A stretch of 64,000 bases of DNA from positions 18,407,001 through 18,471,000 of the forward strand of contig CM049405.1 of NCBI GenBank assembly GCA_026929865.2, in the 5' to 3' direction. The stretch is from Hyperoplus lanceolatus (Eukaryota; Chordata; Actinopteri; Uranoscopiformes; Ammodytidae). Shown here one piece after another: positions 10,956 to 41,752 of this stretch. How positions within the stretch are numbered: position 1 is the first letter of the stretch; each line of letters begins with the position of its first letter. The notes under the pieces are model-generated. The model worked only from the letters and a program-made list of their open reading frames with translations, had not been told where the DNA came from and made no database searches. The position numbers and the translations under genes were made by a program.

Positions 10956-12394
10956 CTTCAAGATGTCTTTGAGTAAAACCTTGTTTCTGCTTTTAAGAAG
11001 AAATTGAATATATTTACAATGATGACACTGAAGAAAACATTCCTTATGAGAAGAATAAATGCAGTGTGCTAGTTCACCTAATAAGCTTATTAAGTGAAAC
11101 AATCAAATAGAATATACAGAGAGTTTAGGATATCTTTAACTACATTAGCATGAGTAGATTCTTCATCATACCTCTGTTCCTTTTCTTCTCCATGGTTCTT
11201 TAACTACTGCAGGTGTAGGTCACATCGTCTGTCCTCCAGTGTCCTGGCTAGAGATGAGAGGTTCAGGCTCAATGTCGCATTAGCCCTCAACACTAGCATT
11301 CACTCTGGCATAGGCTGTCTGTAATGATGTAATACAGAGATATTCTGTTAGGGTATAATATAATTCTTAATTCTGTGGCCATATTTTGTGTGATTGTCAT
11401 CAAGGTAGCTAGCATGACCTGCTAAAAATAAACATTCGGTAGTAGGCTACTATGATAACAACGTTAGCTACGTTAGCTTCAAACACCGGGGCTGGGGCTA
11501 AATGTTAGCGACACACAAGTGAACTACACTGTAGTAGCATAACTAAAGCTAATGAGACAGTAAAATGTAATGTACAGCTAAGCTGATAAGTGACTTACAT
11601 GATCGGCAATCAGCACGGGGTCGGTGAAGTCTGAAGTAAAGTAAGGCAGCTCCTGCAGGCATCAGCTAGACATAGCCGCTCTGCAAAGCCAGCAGCCTTC
11701 TAGCCAAAGTTACTAAACTCTTATTTGGAGAAATGGACGCTGGAAATGCAGGAATTGTTGTCAAAAACCTGGTCCACTGCAGCAAAACAACTTCACGGCA
11801 GTTTTAAAAATAATGCATTGACGTTGTCATTCAGTCCTGCCATCTACCGTACCGTTCTGTGTCTCTGGGCATAAACGTACCCTTGTCTGTGGGACTGCGC
11901 TCATGTGATTGGCTGAAAACAAGGAAGACATCCGATTTGCTATAGCTAGTTCCTGGTTGAAAAAAACGCATTTGTGAAACCAGCGAAGTCAGGGGAGTCT
12001 CATAAATCCACACACAAATACAGACCAATTCACACATGAATGCAAGGAAGTTCACAAATTAAAAGCATTTTGTAAATTCAAATGTAACAGTTTGTATATA
12101 AATGTAACAACATTAAAATAAATGTTTGATGAAAATTGCAAATCTTTTTTAAATTAATATATTTATGGATTTATATTACATTTATTTAAAACAAGACACA
12201 TTTGTGTGTGGATCGGAAATGTGTTTGTGAAAATTTTTATTATAGATGGATTTATTTTACATTTATATATGACGGTTTTCATTTGTGTGTGCACTGAAAT
12301 GTATTTGTGAGAAGAGAGTCATTTATATATAAATCACAAAATAGTGTGAACCCTTCTCTGTGCATTCATTAATATTGATACCCGTCTGATTCCA
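10956..12394 (-). repeat. Right inverted arm with the same ATG exon
   Basis: Inverted copy of 8,022-9,474. The ATG exon is preserved on the minus strand (11,193-11,172) with the same gtatga donor, so both arms would start transcription inward. Confidence 0.75.
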
Positions 12395-12402
12395 TAGCTT
12401 TA
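12395..12402. repeat. Target-site duplication, right copy (TAGCTTTA)
   Basis: Direct repeat of 8,014-8,021. Confidence 0.7.
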
Positions 12403-12478
12403 AGCTGATCTGCTGGATATTGGCTGTTGTTTTGAATTCCCGCCTCTAGGTGTCAGCACATCACCACAAATGACAAAT

Positions 12479-12513
12479 CACAGTTTAAGTTACAAAAAGT
12501 AACTTGAACTGTG
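12479..12513. repeat. Short perfect-stem palindrome
   Basis: CACAGTTTAAGTTAC, a 5-base A-rich loop, then GTAACTTGAACTGTG: a 15-bp stem with one mismatch, just upstream of the TTAA MITE. Confidence 0.6.
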
Positions 12514-12566
12514 GGAATTATTATAACATGGCAACCAGTATGTGAATAAGAAATAAATGTCATTAA

Positions 12567-12779
12567 AGCTGGGGTATATGATTTCTGATTTGTCAGTTAA
12601 CATGAGCTGTACACTTTGACCAATCAGAGCGAGGCTCCGATTGGCTGTTGAGACTGGCCATTCACTCTGGCACGACTTTGTTGTAGAGCTTGTAAGGGAG
12701 GGACCAAAGAGAACAAGTGGAGCGGTTGAGGTATTTGGATTCACACTTCCATTTTCTCCCCAAATCCTCCACCCTCGCT
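12567..12779. mobile_element. TTAA-flanked MITE
   Basis: TTAA flanks (12,563-12,566 and 12,780-12,783) enclose ends AGCTGGGGTATATGATTT and, inverted, AGCGAGGGTGGAGGATTT. This fits piggyBac- or Kolobok-type non-autonomous elements. The minus-strand ORF across it is a shadow. Confidence 0.65.
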
Positions 12780-13022
12780 TTAAGTTAAAATATAAGTAAC
12801 CCAATGAACATAGCCTAATTGATCAAAACATGAGCTCAGTTTACACAAGCAAAACTAGGCTACATGGTTTAACAGATCAAATTTGAATTGTAGGGAATTT
12901 CATTGCTTCGTTTATCAATTTATCTGTAGATTATTTGTATTATTATTATTAACCCTCATGTCCTGAAGTAGTGGTGGTGTACAAAGCAGACAAGACAGTG
13001 AAAAATCCCTTACGGCACAATA

Positions 13023-13028
13023 TTTATT
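13023..13028 (-). terminator. hycc2: Probable hycc2 polyadenylation signal
   Basis: AATAAA on the minus strand (plus TTTATT). It is the most distal canonical hexamer before the repeat-rich flank. Confidence 0.45.
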
Positions 13029-16000
13029 CAACAATATACAGATTCTTTTCTCTCTACATCTCAGACTGATCTTCTGTTTTTTTAATAGTCATCTTGCTTT
13101 AACCTTTGTACAGTATTTTTATTTACAAGATTTAAAATAAGTCTTTCTCTCCATTTATACATCATCAACAGTACAGTGTTATCACATCGTCCAGCAGCTT
13201 TCCTCGACGCACCTATAATGAGACTGGTAGTTGATAATCTGTTCATACTATTCGTAAGACAGCCGCCATCTTTGAGTGCGGCACACTGACAGAAGGGCTC
13301 AGCATGCGACAAAGGTCCAGGTGTGGCTTGTCTCTCAGTGATGGGCAGTTGGATGACGAATATTTCACATAGGCCTACATGAGATCTTTCGCTCTGTGTA
13401 GCACCACAGCAGGGTGCATTTTTAGAATCAGTGAATGGGGACACCGTTGAGGCCTTTAAAAACCATCCTACCCAACAAAGACCAATGAATGCCCGTACAC
13501 CGAAAATGATTGAAGGGGAAAAAATGTTGCATAGAATAAATTCTGACTTTGATAACAGAAACTTTTGGTACTGACATTTTTTATTTAACTCCTGAGACCT
13601 TCCGGACCGTGTAGCTTTTTTTTTTTGGTTTTGAAAAGAAAAAGAAAAGAAAAGAAAATTAAATAAATAGCTGTACCCTTAGACTTTTAACAAAAATAAC
13701 ATTGTGTTTTGGATGTGACATCACTGAAGTACTACTTTAAAGAGACTAAAATCCTGCATTGAGTGTATACACATTTGCACATCTATATATATATATCATT
13801 TATATAAGTATCTTGAGGAGAGAGGTGGATGGATTAAAGTGCATCATACTGTATGAAAACAAAAGCCCACAGTTATAACATGCAGGACAGGAACTGAACT
13901 TTGTCCACCAGCAACAGTGGCTGACCAAGTACACATTTAACCATTGAACACTTTTGACCATCAAAATGATTTTTTTCTTGAAATGCAAGTGGACCTTATG
14001 AGGTTTTTCTGCGCAAATTGTTCTCCGCCACGGTCAAGTGTTATCCACATTCACTGGCTGGTGTTCATTTCCTGCCCCGGTCACATGCAAATAACACCAG
14101 ACACAAGGGATATTTATCTATCCGTTACTGTCTAGGTGAACATACAGTACCAACATGGTTGCTGGTAAGACTTGGTTCAGGGGGGGCACTCATTAATGAC
14201 ATGAACATGTCACCAGCTTTTTTTTTTTTTTTAAAGCAAAAAAAAATAAAAAAAAGATGCCACTCAACTCACAGCAAAATACAGCAAATTGGAACACGGC
14301 TCGTTGTGAGCCACACAGCACGGGGGATGACAGCAACAGAGCAGGTGAGAGTGTGAACTGTAGCCAACCCTCACTCTCTGCTCCTTCCCTCCACAGTCCA
14401 GTCCAGCAGTGGGAGGAAAAGGAGTTGTTGGGGCCGAAGAGCCGACGATTGAGGCTTTTCTTTTTGCCTGAAATGTCTAAGGCTAAAGTTGCACACATGA
14501 TTAGCAGCTGTGAGGAAAGGTTGGGGGTGGGGGAAGTTTCCAGCACAGCAAGAGCATGATGAGTGTGTGGGATTTTTTACTGCAGACTGAACTGACCTTT
14601 AAATATATATATATATCTTTATACACACATTAATCATTCATCCTCGTTTTTAAACAAGCACGTGAGCAAGACATGGAAGATGCATAACAACAGCTGACAT
14701 CTACGCTACACAGACGTGTAAATATACTGCATGTACGTGTGAACAGCGAAGCTACTAGTCATGATTGTGAAAGTAAAGTGTGTCACATTATCAGACACCT
14801 GTGATGAGTGAAAAGAATGTGAAGCTGCATCTAAGGGCACAATAAACCGAACCTCCAAAACATTCCTTTGTTTCTCTCTCTTTGTCCCTTAAAGTTAAAA
14901 TAAGACTGGTAAACTGAAAAATAGACATTTTAACTTAAGACACCCAAGCAAAAGAAAATAACTTAAGGAGAGGATGTGTATTGGCACATCTGGTAAAGAC
15001 AAGGACTTGGGTTTGGCTCGCTGGCTGTTTCAGGTGCGCGAAACAGCAGTGCTTTGCAAGGGGCACTAAACATGCAGACAAGCACGCCATGTTCAAATAA
15101 CTCAGCCTGGCAGGGAGCACTACAGAAGGCTAGCTAGCACTGTGAGCAAATGCAGGCATTAAACAGCAGAGAAGATCCAACTCCATGCACGTGAGGATTT
15201 AAAAAAAATTGCACTTTTAATTACAACAAAAAAATAAAATAAAAGATAAGCAGGACATTTCTGAGGAATCAAAATAAACAGGTAAATCCCAATGTGATTG
15301 TTTGATATACGACAGAAAATAGGAAAACCTGAAGACAAGACGTGTTCTTGTTTTACAGCGAGGTTTGGTGCACGATGCAATTGAACTGAAATGCGAGGCA
15401 GGCCGAGATATTCAGTCATAACTCCTCACATGAACACAACCATCATAACAGTTGCAGTCTGGTCCCCACTATTTAACCCATCCCTAACTAAACTTAACTC
15501 CAGTTTCAAACTTAATGGGGTCTTTTTTAAATCCTGCATCTGATTGGGAGACATGAGTCTGAGTGGCAGGTGAACACACAATGAGGTAGAACGAAATGTT
15601 TTCATGAGCATCCAATCAGAGCACAAAACAGGAGAGACACGATCGTCACGGTGACAGTGACTGCTACGCAGTGACTAGTACAGGCCTCCGGGGGGCAGGA
15701 ATTCACCGGCTGACAAACACACCCAACAACTGCTTTCAGATGGATGAGCCATTAAAAGAACCATTAATACAATCTAAATATAAAATACAGTCATTGCCTT
15801 AAGCTTCAGACCCAAACCTGCACTGTCTACAATATCTGAATCCAGTCTCTCTGCAAGATTCAGTTAAAGACTTAAAATCAAGTCACGAGATGAATAAATT
15901 CCTCTTGTAGCTGCACAGTAGGGATTTCTTCAGATAAGTCCAGTTATAAGCGTTCGGGGGCGAGACAAAGCTTTACCACATTCCAGTTTGGTTTAACAAC

Positions 16001-16842
16001 AATCTTAAAAGTCTTGAGTTTACAGATCAAAATGACATATTATTATTATTATGATTATGATTATTATGATTATGATTATTATGAGTAGTATTATTATTAT
16101 TATTATTATTATGTCATAAAACAAAAAAGCTCATGGGCTGAAAACTATAGAGAATCGCTTGGTTCCGACCGATTTTATTTGTGCCAAATCATTGTCAAAC
16201 AAGTAAAGGAAAACAAAGGCTACCTTCTTTGGATTGTAACTTTAAAAAAAAATTTAAAAAGGAAAAAGGTAAAAGAAAATAAATTTGATTCATATAACAA
16301 ATTATGTCTGGTTCAAAAAAGGACAACGAACGGGGAAGATAATCAGCAAGAACGATTGCACGTGAGCCCGGGGAATGAAAGGGAAGGAATGAAGAGAAAG
16401 AGCAAGAATCCCCACTCTTCTCCACATGAGCGACAGTTAAGTGTTATTGCTGATTTCTTTTTGACTGATTCAGTCAAAAACTCAAAAATAAAATAAAAAT
16501 CTGAAATGTCATATATCCTCACCCCCCCTCCTTTAGCTAGCATGCCATCCTGACTGCTTTCCTCTCGACGTTTCCTCCTTTTGAGGAGAGTTTGTGTGTG
16601 ACGTGAGGATGCATTGACAGCATTGGGCAGTCGTCACTACTTCTCCCTTGTTGCATTTTCAGCCCATTTCAACCCACCAGCAACGACTGCAGGTCACGTC
16701 GTGAGTTTAATGGATGTTAAAAGGATAGACAGACAACGTTTGAGATCAGTTCACACACACACACACACACACAGGTTGTCATAGAGGGGCTGTAAAGAGT
16801 TGCAGTGAAAAACTGCATGAGGATTTGTGTTATGAGCACGTG

Positions 16843-16845
<3 letters not shown>

Positions 16846-16895
<50 letters not shown>

Positions 16896-16950
16896 AGTGT
16901 GAGTGTGTGTGTGTTTGAGTGTGAGAGTGTGTGTGTTGCACGCCCTGCAC
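16846..16950. repeat. (GT)n microsatellite in the hycc2 3' UTR
   Basis: Near-pure GT from 16,846 to 16,890, then interrupted GT/GAGT units up to about 16,936, within a few tens of bases of the stop codon. Confidence 0.9.
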
Positions 16951-16956
16951 TGCACA

Positions 16957-34727
<17,771 letters not shown>

Positions 34728-34760
34728 CTTCCTCAGAGACCCCCCCCTCCCCTCGGCTGC

Positions 34761-37700
34761 CTGCAGAACAGAGAAATACAGAGAGAGAACAGTCAGTGCT
34801 TAATCAAACCATTTTCTATGGAACTTAATAGGCAGCCCTTTGTTTCTCTTCAGTTCAGTAGTGTATGCAAACTATCAAAAGACTTGGAACCTGTTCGACA
34901 TTGGGTCATTCATTGTTATCCATTGGAAATGCAGGTCAAAGCACAGTTGTCTTTTTTAATGCATCTGATTGTGGAAGCCATGATGCAGGCCATGCTCTTA
35001 CATAAGGAGTGACCTCGCCTGTCACCATGGATAAGTGATGAACATGAACCGCAGCAGGCGGTCATATGGGCTTTCCCCCTGATAATTCAAATCCTCAGCC
35101 AAGCCCAGGTCTTTTCTTAGTATTTGGCTCACTTGCCTCCTTATGAAACTGATACAAAACCTCACAGGGGCCCTTAACAAAGAACAAATGATGATACTGT
35201 AAACAAATCCAATAAAAACCTTAGTGAAATCAAGAAATAATGTAAAAGTGATTTCTGTTTTATACATTAGAGATCTAAATTCCCTTAATATGATAACAGA
35301 TTTGATTCTCAATACATATTGCGAACATGATCTCAGGCTACAGCACACTGTTATCCCAGGAGTTTTTGCTTTGTATCCGGCAGCTAAAATTACCTTCTGC
35401 CGACGGCCCAGAAAAAAAGCCATCTCTCCTTCAGATTACATCCAATGGAGTTTATTAATTATCCAATAAAAAGGCTAGCCATGAAGGAGTCATGTTTCTC
35501 AGCAAGTGGCCAGACTTGGTTTAGTGAGGGGTGAAACAGTAACAGGCTCCAGTGACAGTTTGGATACAGAAAGATTCTAGGTGATGAAATATAGGACGCT
35601 AAAGTGCTTTTAGTGCTATATCTTACCATTAATGTCAAGGCCTCACTTAAGACTGTCACAATTGTGCTACCATTGTTTGCATTTAATAAAAAGGCAAAGC
35701 CACACAATCCCAACAACAATCTGCTCTCTGCAATAAAACTATAATAAATACTGGTCTCAGAGGGTTTAGTAATGCATGTTGAGTAATCAACAACTTTGAC
35801 CGAATGACAGTCAATAAGGCATTAACATAGGGGTTTCAAACTCAGTAAAGGGGCAATCTTAAAATAGAAAAATTAATTTGCTTGAACATTGTGTCATTGT
35901 CAATGACCTTGTTGTTTCAACAGAATAGTGCCAGTGTAAAGAAAATCATTAAAAGTGTGTTTTCCAGACATGAGTTAGCGGTGTCCTACTTCTGTCGCCT
36001 GTGTTCAACTGTTACAGCCCTCAAGCTATTGCCCTCAGAAATACTTTGTGGCTCATAAAGTTGTTGGGAGGTTTTGAGTTGATGGTATTATAGATTAATA
36101 CTGGCTCTCTATATCCTTACATGATATTGGGAAGATTCCACTTACAATTTCAGGCAATAGCCTCCGCTCTCTGGTTGTGAGCAGTTCTTCTGCAGCCATC
36201 ACACCATGTCTATTACCACCATGCTTCAATGCTCCAGTTCCCTCAGTCTAATGCTTTTTTTAATCAAATTCTGCAGTTGTGACGATGATATTTAATCATC
36301 ATGAATGAACAGACTATAATTAAGTTCCTCCCTCTTGCGTGAAAAAGTTCTCCCAAAGCATGCGTCATGAGACAGAAGAGTGTTGTAAATAAACTCGTCG
36401 CAGCTGTATCTGGGTCGGTGTCCTTACTTAACTTCCTGACACGTGTGAGTAAACACAACTGAACAAACTCAAAACCCCGGAGATTACGTAGACAGTGAGG
36501 CGGTAAGAAGTAGAAAAGCTGCGTCGGCACTCGGCAGAAAATTGGGACTATTAATACACAGACGTTGTCAGATTTAGCAAACCCATGCTATTAAGATGTT
36601 CACGCACTATTCCTTTTTGTCTGCACATGAACAGTCCTCGTGTTCACTCCCACAGTAAGCCATAATGTTGACACACCCTTGTTTAATCTCCTTTGGTACA
36701 CATTTCTCATTCTCTATTTTTGGCACAGAACAAGACATGAAAACATTCTTACTTTTAACTGGCAAAAAATGACTCATAGTTAATGATGAAAACAACACAT
36801 ATATGCTACAATCAAGTGAAATGTAATACAACACCTTGATATATTATCGCAATAACTAACTCCTACCCGATTTCGGTTTTTAAATGTTTAGGTGGCCTTT
36901 ATTCTACACATATATAGATTTTCATCCAAAATAAACATGTTTTGGAGCTTTACCTTAAAGACTCCCACATCCACTTTATTTCAGACGCAAGATTTTAAGT
37001 GTACAACCTTCTGTACCATGTCTTACTTCAAAAAAGGCAGCTCAGTTGTTCACACCAGTATTTAAACGTTACCGTCTTGTATAAAATCAAACATAAAACA
37101 ACACGTTGAGAATGGCGCATGTAAGATGGTAAAATGTTACAAAACAGGCTTAGATGAGCAAGACATCCCATTTGCCGTGGGGTTGGAGGAGAGGGGGATT
37201 GTTCATGCTGCTTGGAGCAGATGACAATCCGAATGAGTCCTTATGTGTGAGCGCACTCCTCTCAATCCAAGTGTGTGTGAATTGAAAAGGCCCATTTAGT
37301 AAGCTTGCTCAGCTCTTCATGAAAAGGCTGACTCATTCATTTCCTCTGGCTTGTCATCCTGTCACATTCGCTGAAGTGAAATTCTCCATCTGCAGTTACC
37401 ATGGGAACCGTTGTCGAGTGTCTTTCAGGCAAAGGCAATATTCACCAACAAGAAGAGACCCTTATGTGTAAAACGTTGTTTATTCTTTATATCTCTGTAA
37501 GGCTTTAAAGTGGGAGCTCACTGTGCTTCATTTTGATGCGTTTCTGGTATATTGGCATAACGACAACTTATTAAACTGAAAACATAAAACTAGAGGAAAG
37601 ACACTGTGCCTTGAGTAATATCAACATCAAGGAAAAATTGTCAAGCTCAGATCACATGTAAATCTCATCTCAGTTTCTGGCATCATAAGTCAGATTGATA

Positions 37701-39070
37701 CGTATTCACATTTATAAATCTAATAATAATATATCTATCTACATATACTGAAATGGCATGTGTACACTAGTATGGAGTGGGATGGGAGGATATAAGAGTT
37801 GACTGTGAATCAGGATATAAAAAAACAATCACATTAACCCATTGATGACTATGGCAATCTAGGATGCATGTCCTTAATGCCTGAGGGTTTTCTGAAAAAA
37901 TAGTACGAATTGTCAAGTCTACCAAAACCTTAATATCTAAGCCTGTGTAGCACATAGAAACATGAAATAAAATACATTTAAAAGTTAAGGTTCACAGGTT
38001 TTATTTAAACATGCTCCCTTAGCGCTTACAAACCAACAAATATTTCTAAAAATCGTCAAAAAGAGATGAATTAGAAAATTATTAAATATTGTTAATAAAT
38101 AGATGCAATGTGTTTTGTGATTTTCGTCAGTAGTCTATAGTAGACCTTGATTCTGCGCACCAAACGCCACTAACTGTTCTGTCGCCGACATAGCCGGCGT
38201 ATTTTTTATTATTATTTTGTTTTATTTTTTTATTTTTTATTTTTTTGATTGACGTGATTTTCGGCAAACCACACAACTTTTGGGTGGTCACGTGGTCTTA
38301 AAAAATCAACAAAACCCACCTCTTGTGTATTTGAACCAATGACAGTGCATTCTATGCTGGGAATGCCATGAAAATTAGATAAAGTAATAATGCTGCGCGA
38401 CGCAGCATCAGGCAGGAGAGCCAATGTGGCATCGCGCAGCAGCCGTCATCAATGGGTTAAGTTAATCTTGGTCCATTTCTATTATCGGCATCATGCGACA
38501 TGGTTAGTGTTTTCATGAGTCACTTGAAAAAGCTGTGTGGCAAACTAATGTAAAATACTTTATAGATTTTCGGATGTACTTTAAATTGCCTCAAGGGAGC
38601 GAGGCATCTTTATAGACACTCATACACCTGGCACCATGACTGAGGGTTCTGCTTTCCCCGATATCTTTTGAAGATAGTTTGATTGTTTCTCACTAAGAGA
38701 AATGGTGTGCTATCCGTGACACAATACAAACAGATTTTTCTCTGTATCCAGTATGTGCCAGAGCAATTTTAAGAGTTTTGATTATGTTTTCAATATTAAT
38801 GGGATAGTAACATAAATTATTTTGACATGGATAATTGTGACTATGAAGGATTCACCTTTATGATGGCATTGGCAAGCTATTCTAAGCTGGCATTACAATA
38901 CCTTTCCTGGAATGTAGTGATAACAACAGGTGCAATAAAGAAATGTCCATAGGTCCAGGTATAGGAGGATCAATATTGGTAGCACCAAAAATGAAAGAAA
39001 ATGGTGTACCAAAAAAATATTAAACATGAGGCCATTTGAGAGGCACATTGTTGACTCTCTCCGTTCTTAC
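34761..39070 (-). other. hycc2: hycc2 5' UTR intron, proximal
   Basis: Contains the TTAA element 37,838-38,456. The minus-strand 133-residue frame at 35,022-35,423 shows no family resemblance. The rest is unremarkable. Confidence 0.5.
37838..38456. mobile_element. TTAA-flanked non-autonomous transposon
   Basis: TTAA at 37,834-37,837 and 38,457-38,460 enclose inverted ends CCCATTGATGAC. Internal sequence is non-coding and A/T-rich, with 'gctgcgcgacgcagc' near the right end. Consistent with piggyBac- or Kolobok-type insertion. Confidence 0.7.
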
Positions 39071-39161
39071 CTCAGTGTCCCAGAACTCAAATCTCCACTG
39101 GGAGAGGCAACTGGTTCTCCACAGTGTCACACATCTGGTCACGTCACCTATTGAGGGTCAC
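39071..39161 (-). other. hycc2: Probable hycc2 5' UTR exon with a short upstream ORF
   Basis: Acceptor 'tgttgttgcag' and a strong donor GAG|gtaagaac delimit 91 bases. It contains an ATG starting a 15-codon frame (MCDTVENQLPLPVEI) that closes inside the exon. It is placed between the distal promoter and the start-codon exon. Confidence 0.5.
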
Positions 39162-40740
39162 CTGCAACAACAAGAGAAAATAAATGGTCAATCAATCAGA
39201 TCATTAAAAAGGGAAAGTGGTCATCTTTAAATAAATAAAAACTGGATTGCATATTCATCACCTTGACCTGCAGCTATGAAGTTAGCACTGGTCAGATGTG
39301 TGTGTCATTTCTGAGGACCAGTTAAAGCCTCTATACATTTCCAGCATGGCAGTCAGTCAACAACACAGCCCTCCAATTTAACATCAAACAACATTAATGT
39401 GATGCAGAGGGCACTCACCAGCATTGCCATGCATTTAGTTTCTTAATAACAACGATGCATTTGTTCACTCTGCATTTACTCTGTTTCTAAGGTTATTCTG
39501 AGGCATGGCATAAGGAGTCAATTTCAAGTGTCCAATTGTTGCATAGCAACAGTCACTTCTTGGCCAAATTCTTGTCTTTGGCAGCTAAAGATGCATCTTG
39601 ACGATCCACAATGCCCATAGTATTAACTGTCTTTATCAGAATCTATCAAGGCTTTAGTGATACACAGGAGAAGATGCAGTAGAGCGCCCTGCTCTGCACT
39701 GTTGCACAACCCTGAGAAGCAGACAGTAACAATCTGATGTCAACACCTTTCCACCACAGTCTTTGTGGCTATCTGAAGGACTTCTACTGTAACAGTTCAT
39801 CACAAAGGGATGTGGGAAATTGCCATGCAGGAGTCCCATCGGCCTAGATAGAAGGACGCGTTTACCCTCTCCGCCTATTGAAAACTGTAGAGACAATTTT
39901 TTTTTTTCCTTTCAGAGATAATGCGTCCTACTGATCTGGTATGACTCATCAAAGCCTAGGGTAACAGCTTTTGTGAAAACAGTAAAGGGGGGGGGGCAAG
40001 GAATGAAAATCAAAACATTTGACATATTATAAATATTCAAGACAAGGCAAATGTTATGATCAACCTAGTCTGAGATATCTCTCACTCCTTTTACATATGG
40101 AAGAAATGATGTCTCAAGTCCCAACAGCACAAACTAACAGTGGGCTCATGGTACAGCTTATAATGGAGGTTTCTATCCCTTTGATATAAGTTTTCCTTCA
40201 ATGGAAGCTCTTCCTATATGCAGGACCTGCTCATTGTCTTGTGGGAATAGGAGAGTGCCAACCCATCCTGTTTACTGCACTTCAAACGCCAAATTACAAT
40301 GACATTGCAAAGCGCACTGCTGCACAGTGTACAAAGCTGAAGCAGAGCCAACAAGTGAATTTCTTGATTTAGTTTCAAGACAGAGCAGTTAACAGGCAAT
40401 ATATGTGTGTTTAACAAGCTGCCATACATATTAAAGTTAGCAGTAGCACTAATCTTTAGTAAAAATATTGACCTCAGACCTACACTCAATTGCCAGAATC
40501 CAAACCTCTCTAAAACATTTTCAACAAAAACCTGAACACTCATTCACAAACGTTGTGTTGCAGAGGTTGCTGTATTTCAGACCGCATTTGTTTGAGCAAG
40601 GTGGAACTAATAAACTGGCAACTGAGCACATTTTGGTTGTATAACAGAGCGAGATACTGTGAAACATATTTCTTTAATAATACAGGGTTGTTGTTTTTTA
40701 TTGTTTATCCATTCTTCACCCTAGTACATCATGCTAGCCT

Positions 40741-40931
<191 letters not shown>

Positions 40932-41693
40932 GTTACAATGTGGATGTTGTTGTTTTCCACGTTCACCATTTTAGTTTAGCGTGTTAGTTTAGCATAGTAA
41001 CATTTGCTAACAAAGTAAGTACAACTGAGGCGGATACATGTAATTACTTTTGCAGCCATTTTCTCATAAACCTTTGCCTGATGATAGCAAGTTATTAATG
41101 GGGAGGTAAAAACTTGTTTGTAGCACGAGAGGAAAAGTCAGAGAATCACCAAAGTCGTGACTCATCTTCTGGACAAAATTATATACTGTAGATGTAAGAT
41201 TATTTGGTCTGGACCAAAGCAGCATTTATAATCTAGTTTAAATACTTCCATAATATTGATGGTAATTTTTGTTTTCAATTTGATTTGATTTTTTTTTTAA
41301 ATCACAACCATCACAGTGCACACATATTCCTTTATCAGTCTATGCACAAAGTAATGTATTCCTATGACAATCTCGTGGGGCTAAAAATAGTGGAACCTTT
41401 CACAAAGCCACTCATTAATACATAACAGAAGAACGGGGCCATTGAGTGGCGCAGTCAGGCATGTATGGAGTGCTACGTGTTCTTTTAGCTGCTCTCGTGA
41501 GGGAGGGGAAGAAAAACACTCACTATTCAAAGTCTGACTGAGAGATTGTTTTAATATTGGAGCCTGGAACCTCAGCAGTCTCATGACTCAGTCAGTTCTG
41601 TTTGTGTTAGCTAAGCCAGTAAATGAAAAATCCCTTATATACAAACAGTCAGTGCTAAAACACTTAAACAGTCGTAAGATTAACGTCTTGAAT

Positions 41694-41695
41694 GC

Positions 41696-41734
<39 letters not shown>

Positions 41735-41752
41735 GTGTGTGTGTGTGTGTGA
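41694..41752. repeat. (CTGT)n and (GT)n compound microsatellite
   Basis: About ten CTGT units then seven to eight GT units. Confidence 0.9.

Larger units (their letters stand above)
8022..12394. mobile_element. 4.4-kb palindromic DNA element with ~1.45-kb inverted arms
   Basis: Left arm 8,022-9,474 and right arm 10,956-12,394 are near-identical inverted copies. The 74-residue frame at 8,366-8,590 (plus) reappears at 11,831-12,055 (minus) with only three differences. The ends read TATGGAATCAGACGGG and, inverted, TGGAATCAGACGGG, and an 8-bp duplication flanks them. The 1.48-kb middle holds a Tc1-type MITE, a two-exon micro-ORF, an unassigned minus-strand frame and a SINE-like tail. No transposase was recognised. 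Superfamilies with 8-bp duplications include hAT, P and Zisupton, and Mutator-like elements often have long terminal repeats (9-10 bp duplications). Assignment is open. A segmental inverted duplication is the alternative, but the target duplication argues against it. Confidence 0.75.
13005..16956 (-). other. hycc2: hycc2 3' untranslated region
   Basis: This is the region after the hycc2 stop codon (16,957-16,959 on the minus strand) down to an AATAAA hexamer at 13,023-13,028. It lacks recognisable transposons, unlike the DNA beyond 12,800. It contains an (ATT)n tract (about 16,040-16,110), (GT)n tracts (about 16,752-16,772 and 16,846-16,935), A-rich runs and short AT repeats. The extent is inferred from the hexamer and loss of repeats; transcript data would fix it. 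Confidence 0.55.

Noticed and set aside
35022..35423. 133-residue minus-strand ORF in the hycc2 leader intron
   Set aside because: No motif or family recognised and no splice support; its length is possible by chance in AT-rich DNA.
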